Positions 17,416 to 25,861 of a stretch of DNA of 64,000 nt are shown one piece after another. This DNA is from Sphingobacterium sp. B16(2022) (GTDB taxonomy: Bacteria > Bacteroidota > Bacteroidia > Sphingobacteriales > Sphingobacteriaceae). Position 1 is the stretch's first letter; each line of letters opens with the position of its first letter. The notes below the pieces were generated by a model. That model saw nothing but the letters and a program-made list of their open reading frames with translations, was not told the DNA's origin and searched no databases. Position numbers and translations under genes: made by a program. Location: positions 1,240,001 to 1,304,000 of the forward strand of contig NZ_JAAUVN010000001.1 of NCBI RefSeq assembly GCF_012030425.1. The letters run 5' to 3'.

Positions 17416-18303
17416 TCATGATAGTTTTAAAGTTTTAGAAGATAAGGTTAACATTTTTTTTAATTCTTTGATAGCTTCCGTTTCATAAGTACCTTTTAAT
17501 GAAATAATCTTTGCATATCTCATCAAACCATCACCCTGAATCGCAACAGAAGCTAAAGTAGTCCCCAGAACACTTGTTTTAATGAAGATACTGTACCAAT
17601 TTCCGGAGTTGACAAGTCGAATAGCTGTGGGGATATCATTGACTTCAATCGTAAATTTTGGACTTAGCCCTTTTGCTGAAAAAGCCCTGTGAACGGTATG
17701 AGTCATATCATACCCCATTGTTGCAATAACCAGAGGAAGTTTGCAAATCTCTTCAAGTGAAATATTAGTTTTATAGGATACTTCCGTACCAGCTAATGCC
17801 GCCAGTACCATTGGACAACTGAATAAACTCTTATAGGTAAAATAGGGGACCATTTCGGTTTCATGAAGAGCCAGAACAAAATCTACCTGTGCTTGTTGAA
17901 GCTTCTCATACAAACTGTGGGATGGCTCATAGATAACTTTAATTTTTATTTGAGGAAATTTCTCTGTAAAGCCTATTAAAGTTTCTACAAAGAAATCCTT
18001 AAGACCATAAGCAACACCTATGGTTACAGTGCCCACTTTCATCTTTTTTAAATCCTGAAGCATCAATTTTCCATCTTCGGCTTTTCTGACACTCTGTTCA
18101 GCATATTCAGTAAATAATCGCCCAGGTTCTGTTAGCGTTATCTGCTTACCGATACGGTTAAAAAGAGACACATCCAATTCCGTCTCCAGTTGCTTTATTT
18201 GCTGTGATAATGTACTTTGGCTGATATTTAAGCGCTTTGCTGCTTCCGTAAAACTCAGTAATTCTTGTGCTTTAAGAAAATATTTAAGTTGTCTAAGTTC
18301 CAT
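17416..18303 (-). CDS. LysR-family transcriptional regulator
   Basis: 295 residues. The winged-helix N-terminus is unambiguous: MELRQLKYFLKAQELLSFTEAA, QSTLSQQIKQLETELDVSLF, then the co-inducer domain (residues about 90-290; VTIGVAYGLKDFFVETLIGF). LysR regulators control a neighbouring gene through an effector-binding domain. It is divergent from an MFS permease at 18429; the 125-base gap contains two CTATCGAA repeats 22 bases apart, a plausible operator. Confidence 0.9.
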   Translation of the reverse strand: MELRQLKYFLKAQELLSFTEAAKRLNISQSTLSQQIKQLETELDVSLFNRIGKQITLTEPGRLFTEYAEQSVRKAEDGKLMLQDLKKMKVGTVTIGVAYGLKDFFVETLIGFTEKFPQIKIKVIYEPSHSLYEKLQQAQVDFVLALHETEMVPYFTYKSLFSCPMVLAALAGTEVSYKTNISLEEICKLPLVIATMGYDMTHTVHRAFSAKGLSPKFTIEVNDIPTAIRLVNSGNWYSIFIKTSVLGTTLASVAIQGDGLMRYAKIISLKGTYETEAIKELKKMLTLSSKTLKLS

Positions 18304-18326
18304 TTTACTTGTGTGATTTGCTTTTT

Positions 18327-18381
18327 CAAAGGTATAAAAAGTATTATTAACCTATCGAAAAAACCGATCGATGCTATCGAA
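18327..18381. promoter_or_regulatory. LysR promoter and candidate LysR operator
   Basis: CAAAGGTA (18327-18334) is TACCTTTG on the minus strand, the -7 element of the LysR gene. CTATCGAA occurs at 18352-18359 and 18374-18381, two helical turns apart, with CCGATCGATG between, giving the partly palindromic repeat expected of a LysR site. Confidence 0.45.
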
Positions 18382-18428
18382 TAAAAACGTTTTGCCGATT
18401 TGAAAAAAGAGCGGAGATTTGTCATTAT

Positions 18429-19640
18429 ATGAAACCAGCACCTCAGTCTATAGAAAGCGGAAAGTTGGACTTTTTTAAAGTTCTGAATTTGGGCATCGCG
18501 CAAATCATACTTTGGGGAGGTTCGTATTTTTTATTGTCAGTCTTAGCGAAGGACATTATAGCGGAAATGAGCTGGTCTTATCAGCAAGTTTATGGCTGCC
18601 TCTCACTAGCCCTTTTGGTGTCAGGTTTGCTGTTGCCTTTAGTGGGTAGGACAATACAGCAGACTGATCGTAATGCAGTATTACTTTTTTCGGGCTTAGT
18701 GATGGCGATGGGTTTGATCATCATCGGCAGTTCAAGTAATTTTCTAATGTTTGCTTCAGGATGGGTGATTATCGGTACAGCAATGGCAATGGGTTTATAT
18801 GATGCATTGTTTGCTGCAATTGGTAAAAGATACAGTTTCAACGTAGCAAAGTCAATCGTTTGGATCACTCTGGTATCCAGTTTAGCACCTTCTGTTTCTT
18901 GGTTATTTACCAGCTATATTTTAGATAGTTTTGGATGGAGGAATACCTGCTATATATATGCCATATTGTTGATCATTACTATATTTCCGATTCATATGCG
19001 TGTTTTCAAAAATAAAGCAGGAAACAAAAGCATATTAAAGGATGAGACCTTGGAATCCTCAGTCGAGCTCTTCCGTTCTAAATTGTATTATTTATTATCA
19101 GCAAATTTTACTCTTGGTGCGGTCATAACCACTACCATTATCATACACCTAATTGAAATATTACTACACGGCAAGACCGAGATGTCAATGGTGTTAATCG
19201 TAATTTCTTTTTTAGGACCAAGCCAAGCCATGGCACGAGTTATGGAGTTGATTATTGGAAAAAGGACCGCTATTGAAATGTCCTTTATTTCTACCACAAT
19301 CATTTTTTTGGGTATGGTATTGATTTTTGCCTCACCAATACTTGCAATACCAGGAGTAATAGTTTTTGGCATAGGAAACGGGATGCGTTCAGTTTTGAGA
19401 GGAACCTTGCCATTGTCGGTTTATGGGCGGGACAATTATGCCTTGATTGTTGGAAGACTTGCCAGGATGCCGCTACTAGCACAAGCAACAGCTCCTTTCC
19501 TAGGAGGATATCTTATTCAGCGATTTGGTATGATATTTTTTTTATGTGTAATCAGTTTTATGGCAATCGTCAATATTTTTTTAATTGCACTAATCAAACA
19601 AGCAATAGAACAGTATAAATTAATTTCAATCCATGAATAA
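18429..19640 (+). CDS. MFS transporter
   Basis: 403 residues with about 12 hydrophobic segments and the MFS arrangement of two six-helix halves. A central cytoplasmic loop is seen at about 185-220 (FKNKAGNKSILKDETLESS). MFS-typical glycine-rich helices are present (GTAMAMGLYDALFAAIGKRY, FGIGNGMRSVLRGTLP). The transported compound is not evident; it is most likely an exporter because it is divergent from a LysR regulator that may sense its substrate. The last 8 bases overlap the next GNAT gene, so the two are translationally coupled. The start is the ATG after the LysR divergent region. Confidence 0.85.
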   Translation: MKPAPQSIESGKLDFFKVLNLGIAQIILWGGSYFLLSVLAKDIIAEMSWSYQQVYGCLSLALLVSGLLLPLVGRTIQQTDRNAVLLFSGLVMAMGLIIIGSSSNFLMFASGWVIIGTAMAMGLYDALFAAIGKRYSFNVAKSIVWITLVSSLAPSVSWLFTSYILDSFGWRNTCYIYAILLIITIFPIHMRVFKNKAGNKSILKDETLESSVELFRSKLYYLLSANFTLGAVITTTIIIHLIEILLHGKTEMSMVLIVISFLGPSQAMARVMELIIGKRTAIEMSFISTTIIFLGMVLIFASPILAIPGVIVFGIGNGMRSVLRGTLPLSVYGRDNYALIVGRLARMPLLAQATAPFLGGYLIQRFGMIFFLCVISFMAIVNIFLIALIKQAIEQYKLISIHE

Positions 19641-20148
19641 TATGAAATATTCTTTTAGACAGGCTACAGCAGGAGATGCTGTTCAAATTTGGAAAATTTT
19701 AGAAAAAGCGATCAAGAGACGAAAAGAGGATGGGAGTACGCAATGGCAAGATGGCTATCCCAATCTATCTGTTATTGAAAATGATATTAAGAATAGTGTT
19801 GGTTACGTATTGGTGGATGATGATATCATCACTGGTTATTGTGCTATTTTGATCAATGATGAACCAGCCTATGCTAATATAAAAGGAGCTTGGTTGACTA
19901 ATGGTGATTTTGTGGTTTACCATAGAGTTGCAATTTCCGAAAAGTATCTTGGTCAAGGATTGGCGCAGAGGATTTTACAGCATATCGAAGATTTTGCACT
20001 TAAACACAATATTTATAGCGTCAAGGTTGATACTAATTTTGATAATACGGGCATGCTCTGGATATTGCAAAAAATGTGTTATCACTATTGTGGTGAAGTT
20101 ACATTCAGAGGAAGTCCAAGAAAAGCCTTTGAGAAAATTTTAAGATAA
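19633..20148 (+). CDS. GNAT family N-acetyltransferase
   Basis: 171 residues. The GNAT core reads VYHRVAISEKYLGQGLAQRILQHIEDFA, containing the acetyl-CoA loop (L-G-Q-G-L-A), followed by YSVKVDTNFDNTGMLWILQKM and a C-terminal CGEVTF strand. It overlaps the MFS gene by eight bases, so the two probably work on the same compound: acetylation and export is a reasonable inference, not shown. The alternative start Met4 (MKYSF) would shorten it by three residues. Confidence 0.85.
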   Translation: MNNMKYSFRQATAGDAVQIWKILEKAIKRRKEDGSTQWQDGYPNLSVIENDIKNSVGYVLVDDDIITGYCAILINDEPAYANIKGAWLTNGDFVVYHRVAISEKYLGQGLAQRILQHIEDFALKHNIYSVKVDTNFDNTGMLWILQKMCYHYCGEVTFRGSPRKAFEKILR

Positions 20149-20451
20149 GGTAGATTAAATTGTTTTCGTAATTATAGCATTCCGAGGTTTGCGACTATTG
20201 CATCATATTTGAAAAATTTATCATGGAAGCCAAGTTTCAAAGGAATTGACTGCACTGATCAGTGTATACTTCCCAAAAAACATTAATCCATTTGGTTTAC
20301 ATTTGTGAAATTGATAAGTGACTTGCAAACGTTATAAAAAAAAGTAATAGCAGTCGATTCATTTTTAACTCGTTATCTGTGACAAACCTTGCAAAGGGAT
20401 AAATATTTGAACCCATCTAGCGTTAACATTAACGATCAACTATTTGTGGGA
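20149..20451. other. Intergenic region, nothing recognised
   Basis: About 300 bp between two convergent genes. I see no terminator-grade hairpin, reading frame or repeat. Confidence 0.4.
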
Positions 20452-21087
20452 TTAAGTGAAGCTTAAGATCTCTGACCGGTTAGCAAGTGTTTCGCTCATT
20501 TCCAATAAGTATCTTTTTTTACCTGATACTTTGAAATTTACCATTAAATGATCGTTTTCTTTTACAATTTCCATCCGTTCTACAGTAAGACCTTTTGTAT
20601 TTAAAATATTTTCCAATTGTGGGATCTGATCAAAGTCAGGATTACGAAAGGTTACACTCAAGAGCTGTTCTTTTTGTAGTTGAGCAACCAGTCTTTCCAC
20701 CCTGGTAACCATTAATAATACCCCAAGAGTAATTAAAGTAAGGCATAGTGCAAGCGCATGATAACCTATCCCTGCTGTCATGCCGATTGCTGCAGAAGTC
20801 CAGATCACAGCAGCAGTCGTCAAGCCACGAATAGAAATTTTATCTTTAAAAATTACACCAGCCCCAATAAATCCAATACCTGTAATAATATTTGCCGAAA
20901 TTCGGTCATCAGTACCTGCACCATGCTGCGAAACTATAGTGAAAATGGTTGAGCCCAGTGAAATTAAAATTATTGTTCGAAAGCCGGCAGACTTATTCTT
21001 GTATTCCCGCTCAAAGCCAATGGCTCCTCCACATATGATAGAAATAACCATTGCTACCATGTCTTTAATTTCTACTGTAAAATCCAT
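20452..21087 (-). CDS. MgtC/SapB family membrane protein
   Basis: 211 residues. The MgtC signature is clear: IICGGAIGFEREYKNKSAGFRTIILISLGSTIFTI, then helices containing ITGIGFIGAGVIFKDK and LTTAAVIWTSAAIGMTAGIGY. Five membrane segments occupy residues 8-125, and a cytoplasmic ACT-like C-terminus (about 140-211, LLSVTFRNPDFDQIPQ) follows. The family aids growth in low magnesium and modulates the F-ATP synthase in pathogens; here the role is unknown. It appears monocistronic. Confidence 0.88.
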   Translation of the reverse strand: MDFTVEIKDMVAMVISIICGGAIGFEREYKNKSAGFRTIILISLGSTIFTIVSQHGAGTDDRISANIITGIGFIGAGVIFKDKISIRGLTTAAVIWTSAAIGMTAGIGYHALALCLTLITLGVLLMVTRVERLVAQLQKEQLLSVTFRNPDFDQIPQLENILNTKGLTVERMEIVKENDHLMVNFKVSGKKRYLLEMSETLANRSEILSFT

Positions 21088-21443
21088 TCGTAAATTCTCT
21101 TATATTTGTTGCTTCTTTTAACTGTTTTGACTGAGTGTGTTAAGGTTGCAAAAGCAATTAGCTATTTTGCAAACCTATTGACAGAGATGTCCAGGAATCA
21201 AGCCCGTATTTGTTCAGAGACATTTCGGTCAATATGAGTACAAGTCGTAAAAACTGCGACCCATTTCATTTCTGTATAATGATGAAATTATTTGAAATAT
21301 ATAGTTCACGAATATAACTAAATCAGTTGAAAATTATATTCTATGATATGTTTTTAAAAGGCAGCTGATAATGTTTTGAGTCTGAATATTTATTGGTAGG
21401 TCACTGAACTTGTCCCACCATGTCGTCCGATCTTTACAACCAT
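21088..21443. other. Intergenic region, nothing recognised
   Basis: About 350 bp upstream of the minus-strand MgtC gene. It must carry that gene's promoter; no clean TAnnTTTG (minus) was found. No reading frame. Confidence 0.4.
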
Positions 21444-21629
21444 TCATCTAGCCTGTGTTCTTTCTATCCATTGACTTACAGACATAATAAATCTATTTGT
21501 TCCGGCTTCTTGTCCAATTACCCCGAATTCGAGGTAATTAAAACTTGAATTATTTTTATCAATAGCATTCGGATTAAAATAATAGATAGTTAGCTTTCCT
21601 AAAGCTATTAGTTTTTTATCAAATTGCAT
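21444..21629 (-). CDS. Possible small hypothetical protein
   Basis: 61 codons from an ATG 9 bases after the BCCT transporter stop, same strand. The predicted sequence begins MQFDKKLIALGKLTIYYFNP and ends SVSQWIERTQAR, with no recognised family. It has an AAGATCAAGG-like stretch ahead of the start as a weak ribosome site. It may be co-translated with the transporter, or be a chance frame. Confidence 0.35.
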   Translation of the reverse strand: MQFDKKLIALGKLTIYYFNPNAIDKNNSSFNYLEFGVIGQEAGTNRFIMSVSQWIERTQAR

Positions 21630-21637
21630 TGTACATA

Positions 21638-23659
21638 TTAACCTTGATCTTTTAAATTACTCCCTATGAATATCGCATTTTTCTCATCTGATGATAGGGA
21701 CAAAAAACGTTCATACTGTTTCAGCACATCACTAATAATTTCGTTTTTCGTAAAATACTGAATGTCATAACCCTCGCGTTCGTCACCAAAATAAGTCATG
21801 GGTACATGTGTTTTCATTGTACCGATATCGGGCGCATTTTCTTCTTCACGTAAAAAGTCTGATATTTTTTCGAGTTGACTTTTTACGCCATATCGAAAAT
21901 CAGTCATAGCATCGTGCTTGATTTCGATTTCAACAGATGACGGGCTTTCAGATTTTAAATTTACAGTAGCGATAATCCCTTTAGAACCAAATTCTTCAGC
22001 GAGTTCTTGGAAAGCGGGAAACACGGTATTTTTTAAGTATGCATCTATTGTATTTCGGTCTTTGTAGGATAGAATACGTCCTAAGCGCTCTTTCCAGTAT
22101 TCACCGGACCAATTGTTTGTGGAGTGCGAAAATTCACGCGCATGATATTCAGTATCGATGGTGAGTGCTTTCATGAGACAGTAGCAAAACAATAACATAA
22201 TGATAGAAAAGGGGAGGGCTGTGATCAAAGTCATTGTTTGCAAAGATTTTAGCCCGCCGGCATTTAGAAGTACTAAAGCAAGTATGGCCAGTAACACCCC
22301 CCAGAAAATATACTGCCATTTAGGCGATTTTGCGGCATTGTTTGAAGAAATACTGTTCATCACATAAATGCCCGAATCGGCTGATGTCACAAAGAAAATG
22401 AAAATTATAAAAATGGAAAATATGTTTGTTATCTGTTGTAGCGGGAAGAATTCAAAAAATTTGAAAAGAAGTACATCAGTATTAGCAACTATAGCGCTAA
22501 GAGCACCATTAGCCTGGTGTTGATCCATCCATATGGCACTATTGCCAAATATAGTCATCCACATAAAATTAAATACTGAAGGTATAATGAGCACAGCACT
22601 GATAAACTCCCTAATTGTCCTTCCTTTGGATATTTTAGCAATAAATAGACCTACATATGGAGACCAGGATATCCACCAGGCCCAATAGAGTATAGTCCAA
22701 TTGAAGAACCATTGCTGACGCTCGGGTTCATGTGCATGGGTATTAAATGTGAGATGAAAGAAGGCATTAATATATTCACCTAAACCTTCAGAAAATGTTC
22801 CCAATAAAAAAGTAGTCGGACCTAAAATAAGGACAAATAACATCAGAACCAATGCCGCTATTATGTTTATTTGACTTAATATTTTAACACCTTTCGTAAC
22901 TCCAGATGTAGCCGACAGAATGGCGATGGTCATGATTACGATGACGATGATAACCTGATACATAAAATTACTTTCTGGAATTATTCCCAGATGTACTAAG
23001 CCGGCAGTGAGCTGCACTACACCAAAACCCAATGTGGTTGTAATACCAAAGAAAGTGCTGCACAAAGCAAACATGTCAACAATATCGCCAGCGCGACCTT
23101 GTATTTTGTCTTTTAGTATTGGATAAAAACAACTTCTTAATGATAAGGGTAGTTTATACCGATACGTGAAATAAGCGAGTGAAAGTCCTACGACGCCATA
23201 TATTGCCCAGGCATGTATACCCCAATGGAAAAACGTGTATAATTGAGCGTCTTTAGCACGTGAAGCGGACGTTAGTCCGGCTACCGAGGGATCTGTGTAG
23301 TGGGACATCGGTTCTGCGACACTGAAGTACATTAATCCAATACCCATACCGGCTGCAAATAACATAGATATCCATGAGAAAAAGGAGAACTCAGGTTTCG
23401 TATCATTGGCACCTAATCTTATGCTTCCATATTTGCTAAATATTAAAAAAAGTAGGAAGAGCACAAAAATAGTTACAACCATGACATAGAGCCAGTTCAT
23501 ATTTTGAAACAAGAAAGTTTTTAGAATATTCAGGTAGTAATTTGCTCTCACCGGGAAAAAGCTTGATAAAAAAGTAATACCAAGTATAAAGATGAGACTG
23601 GGTAAAATAATACCAGGCACAAAGGTGCTCTTTAGCTTTAAGAGATTAGTTAATTTCAT
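21638..23659 (-). CDS. BCCT-family (betaine/carnitine/choline) transporter
   Basis: 673 residues. Twelve membrane segments and the BCCT signature are present: MGIGLMYFSVAEPMSHY (aromatic G-x-G box near residue 110) and the conserved tryptophan-rich WILYWAWWISWSPYVGLFIAKISKG near residue 330. The family uses sodium or proton gradients to take up trimethylammonium compounds such as glycine betaine. The C-terminal about 140 residues are cytoplasmic (EYHAREFSHSTN, YWKERLG, FQELAEEFGSKGIIATVNL) and are longer than in the simplest members, as in osmotically regulated ones. Two further osmotic-type genes (MscS and MgtC) surround it. Confidence 0.9.
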   Translation of the reverse strand: MKLTNLLKLKSTFVPGIILPSLIFILGITFLSSFFPVRANYYLNILKTFLFQNMNWLYVMVVTIFVLFLLFLIFSKYGSIRLGANDTKPEFSFFSWISMLFAAGMGIGLMYFSVAEPMSHYTDPSVAGLTSASRAKDAQLYTFFHWGIHAWAIYGVVGLSLAYFTYRYKLPLSLRSCFYPILKDKIQGRAGDIVDMFALCSTFFGITTTLGFGVVQLTAGLVHLGIIPESNFMYQVIIVIVIMTIAILSATSGVTKGVKILSQINIIAALVLMLFVLILGPTTFLLGTFSEGLGEYINAFFHLTFNTHAHEPERQQWFFNWTILYWAWWISWSPYVGLFIAKISKGRTIREFISAVLIIPSVFNFMWMTIFGNSAIWMDQHQANGALSAIVANTDVLLFKFFEFFPLQQITNIFSIFIIFIFFVTSADSGIYVMNSISSNNAAKSPKWQYIFWGVLLAILALVLLNAGGLKSLQTMTLITALPFSIIMLLFCYCLMKALTIDTEYHAREFSHSTNNWSGEYWKERLGRILSYKDRNTIDAYLKNTVFPAFQELAEEFGSKGIIATVNLKSESPSSVEIEIKHDAMTDFRYGVKSQLEKISDFLREEENAPDIGTMKTHVPMTYFGDEREGYDIQYFTKNEIISDVLKQYERFLSLSSDEKNAIFIGSNLKDQG

Positions 23660-23924
23660 TAAAGTTTGATTTTAAGATTCAACGTATTAAGCTTATGTAG
23701 TTGAAATAAAATAATGTTGTGGTCTGTTTTTGTTGTTAATATTGCATGATGTCAGTGGGGTATTTTCTTCATATTAAAAACCCATAATACTACAACGGAA
23801 TCACTCCAAATAAGTTTTCATTCTTTTCAGAATTTTATAAGTAGATCTTTTGCTATGGCAAAATCTTTTAGAAATAGGTTGCACTAATGAATTGAATATT
23901 TTTTAGCTCCAGATTAAAGAAATG
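23660..23924. other. Intergenic region with BCCT promoter
   Basis: 265 bp between the MscS gene (ends 23925) and the BCCT gene start. No coding potential was noted. The promoter for the transporter must lie here, but no TAnnTTTG stands out. Confidence 0.35.
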
Positions 23925-25271
23925 CTACCGTATGTTCTGGGGCTTTGAAATTGATGGCACATGTTTTTGATTTAAATGCATCCGAACATCATCAGATGCA
24001 GGCAGTTCAAAGACTTCTAAGTCAAAAGATTTAATAGCTGCAAATAAATGATCAAAAATATCGGACATCGTATCCTCAAAAAATGACCATTGTGTTCCTT
24101 TAGTAAACATATACAGTTCCAAAGGAAGTCCATATTCATTTGGCGCCAACTGACGCACTAATAGGGTTAATTCCTGGTGAATGTCTGGATTTTGTATTGC
24201 ATAGGCTTTAATATAGGCCCTGAATAATCCAATATTTGTCATTCTTCTCCCGTTTACAAGAACTTTGGGGTCAATTTTGTTTTTTGTATTATATTCTTTT
24301 ATTTCTCTTTCTCTTTTTTCAATAAAAGGTGTTAAAAGTACAATCTTTTTAAGTTCCTGAATTTCTTCATCGCTGAGATACCTAATGGTGGATATTTTGA
24401 TATAAATGGATCTTTTAATTCTTCTTCCTCCGCTTTCCTGCATACCTCTATAGTTTTTGAAGGAATCGCTCAGCAAGGTATATGTCGGGATGGTAACAAT
24501 TGTCTTGTCCCAGTTCTGCACGCGTACATTGTTTAGATTTATTTGGAGTATATCGCCATCAACACCATATTTAGGCATTTCTATCCAATCTCCAACACGT
24601 ACCGAATCATTAGCAGAGACCTGTATACTTGCTACAAAACCAAGAATGGTATCTTTAAATACCAGCATCAAAATAGCAGAGGCAGCTCCTAGTGAAACAA
24701 GAAATGACCAAGGAGAATTTCCTGTAAGTACAGAAACAATAAGAGTTCCAACAACAAATATCAAAAATATCTGTAACACCTGAATATAACTGTCAACAGG
24801 TTTATCTACAAAACCTTTAGATGAACGAAGTATATCTCTTGCAGTCTTTAACAGTGCATTAGCCACACCATAAATAGCGAAGATCATCAAAATACCAAGC
24901 AGTTTTGTTAGTACGTCTATAAAAGAAGGAAAGCCGATAAATATGTTGGGTAGAAACTGCTGTGCAATTGCTATCAATATAAAACGGCTTAAGTGAATCT
25001 GGACCTTATTTTGAAATAATTTATCATCCCAATTAGTTTTACTTTTTTTAATAAACTTGGTAACGATTGAATTGAAAAAGAAACGTAGAAAATAATCTAA
25101 GAACAGCAAGAAGATAAAAGATACAATAATGAGAAAAGTGGCACTTAGAATATGTGCTGTTTTATCGTGTACTCCTATTGTCTCAGCAAGGTTAAATGTC
25201 CACTGGTAGATTGAACTTGTTGTTTGTCCGGTAATGTTAATACTATTTGATTTCTGCATATTAACAAACAA
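23925..25271 (-). CDS. MscS-type mechanosensitive channel (YbdG-like)
   Basis: 448 residues. Four to five membrane helices (residues about 38-62, 95-112, 125-143, 165-185, 190-210) end in the pore-lining MscS segment SLGAASAILMLVFKDTILGF, followed by the MscS beta domain (VASIQVSANDSVRVGDWIEMPKYGVDG, VRVQNWDKTIVTIPTYTLLSDSFKNY) and a long cytoplasmic vestibule. The length and the inserted helices before the C-terminal part match the YbdG/MscM subgroup rather than small MscS. It gates on membrane tension and releases osmolytes after hypo-osmotic shock. An ATG five codons downstream is an alternative start. The upstream 16-base palindrome at 25324 may be a regulatory site. Confidence 0.85.
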   Translation of the reverse strand: MFVNMQKSNSINITGQTTSSIYQWTFNLAETIGVHDKTAHILSATFLIIVSFIFLLFLDYFLRFFFNSIVTKFIKKSKTNWDDKLFQNKVQIHLSRFILIAIAQQFLPNIFIGFPSFIDVLTKLLGILMIFAIYGVANALLKTARDILRSSKGFVDKPVDSYIQVLQIFLIFVVGTLIVSVLTGNSPWSFLVSLGAASAILMLVFKDTILGFVASIQVSANDSVRVGDWIEMPKYGVDGDILQINLNNVRVQNWDKTIVTIPTYTLLSDSFKNYRGMQESGGRRIKRSIYIKISTIRYLSDEEIQELKKIVLLTPFIEKREREIKEYNTKNKIDPKVLVNGRRMTNIGLFRAYIKAYAIQNPDIHQELTLLVRQLAPNEYGLPLELYMFTKGTQWSFFEDTMSDIFDHLFAAIKSFDLEVFELPASDDVRMHLNQKHVPSISKPQNIR

Positions 25272-25323
25272 ATCTACAAAAAAATAAATAGATGGTTTTT
25301 TGATCTCTTCTACAGAGTTCTCA

Positions 25324-25339
25324 TTTTTAGATCTAAAAA
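25324..25339. promoter_or_regulatory. 16-base perfect palindrome upstream of MscS
   Basis: TTTTTAGATCTAAAAA lies 53 bases before the minus-strand MscS start. It is a perfect palindrome and could be an operator, but the low complexity makes chance possible. Confidence 0.25.
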
Positions 25340-25503
25340 GTGATTGATTTTGAATTCGTACATTACAATCTCCTATCTAAGAGATCTGGGCAGCTTTTTT
25401 TACCTGTAAAAGTAAAAATTAAGAAATTGATTAATAAGCAGGAGGGAGATCATGTATAGATAGACCTCTAGAAGGATAATTATGCCATCGATGTCCCAAG
25501 CAA

Positions 25504-25641
25504 TTTTCGCTTTACTTATTGGATGAGCCCGGTGTTTTTGCATATTTTTCAACCTATTCGGAAGGCGAAAAGAAAACGATCATTGAAGGGATTTCTGCAG
25601 CTAAAACTGAGCTGAATTATATGATATGGAGCATGATCTAA
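25504..25641 (+). pseudogene. Short C-terminal remnant, YdeI/OmpD-associated-like
   Basis: About 45 codons without a start read EPGVFAYFSTYSEGEKKTII followed by EGISAAKTELN and a stop at 25639. The helical segment followed by S-A-K-T-E resembles the end of YdeI/OmpD-associated proteins (typically W-I-x-S-A-K-x-E-x-T-R). The match is weak and from memory. No other recognisable sequence lies in the surrounding 500 bp. Confidence 0.25.
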
Positions 25642-25800
25642 AGCAGTATAATAATTCGTTGAAATAGCCGGATTATTCAAGTGTAGTTGAAAAGACAGTG
25701 ATGAAACATTGTGCTATTCTATTATTAAAATAAATACCTGAAAACAAAATACTTTAGCATAAGTGGATAGTTAATCCTATTCAATATTAACAAAAGCAAC

Positions 25801-25847
25801 ACTTAACATTAACTTAATATATGGCTCACCTTTTGTTCATACCTTTG
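25801..25847 (+). promoter_or_regulatory. Pho-box-like direct repeat and -7 element of the phosphate transporter
   Basis: CTTAACA (25802-25808) and CTTAATA (25813-25819) are 7-base direct repeats with a 4-base spacer, giving the 11-base periodicity of a PhoB box. TACCTTTG (25840-25847) is a perfect TAnnTTTG, 20 bases downstream, and no TTG -33 element is seen, as in activator-dependent promoters. The ATG of the transporter follows 14 bases later. Confidence 0.45.
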
Positions 25848-25861
25848 CAAAAATAATAACT

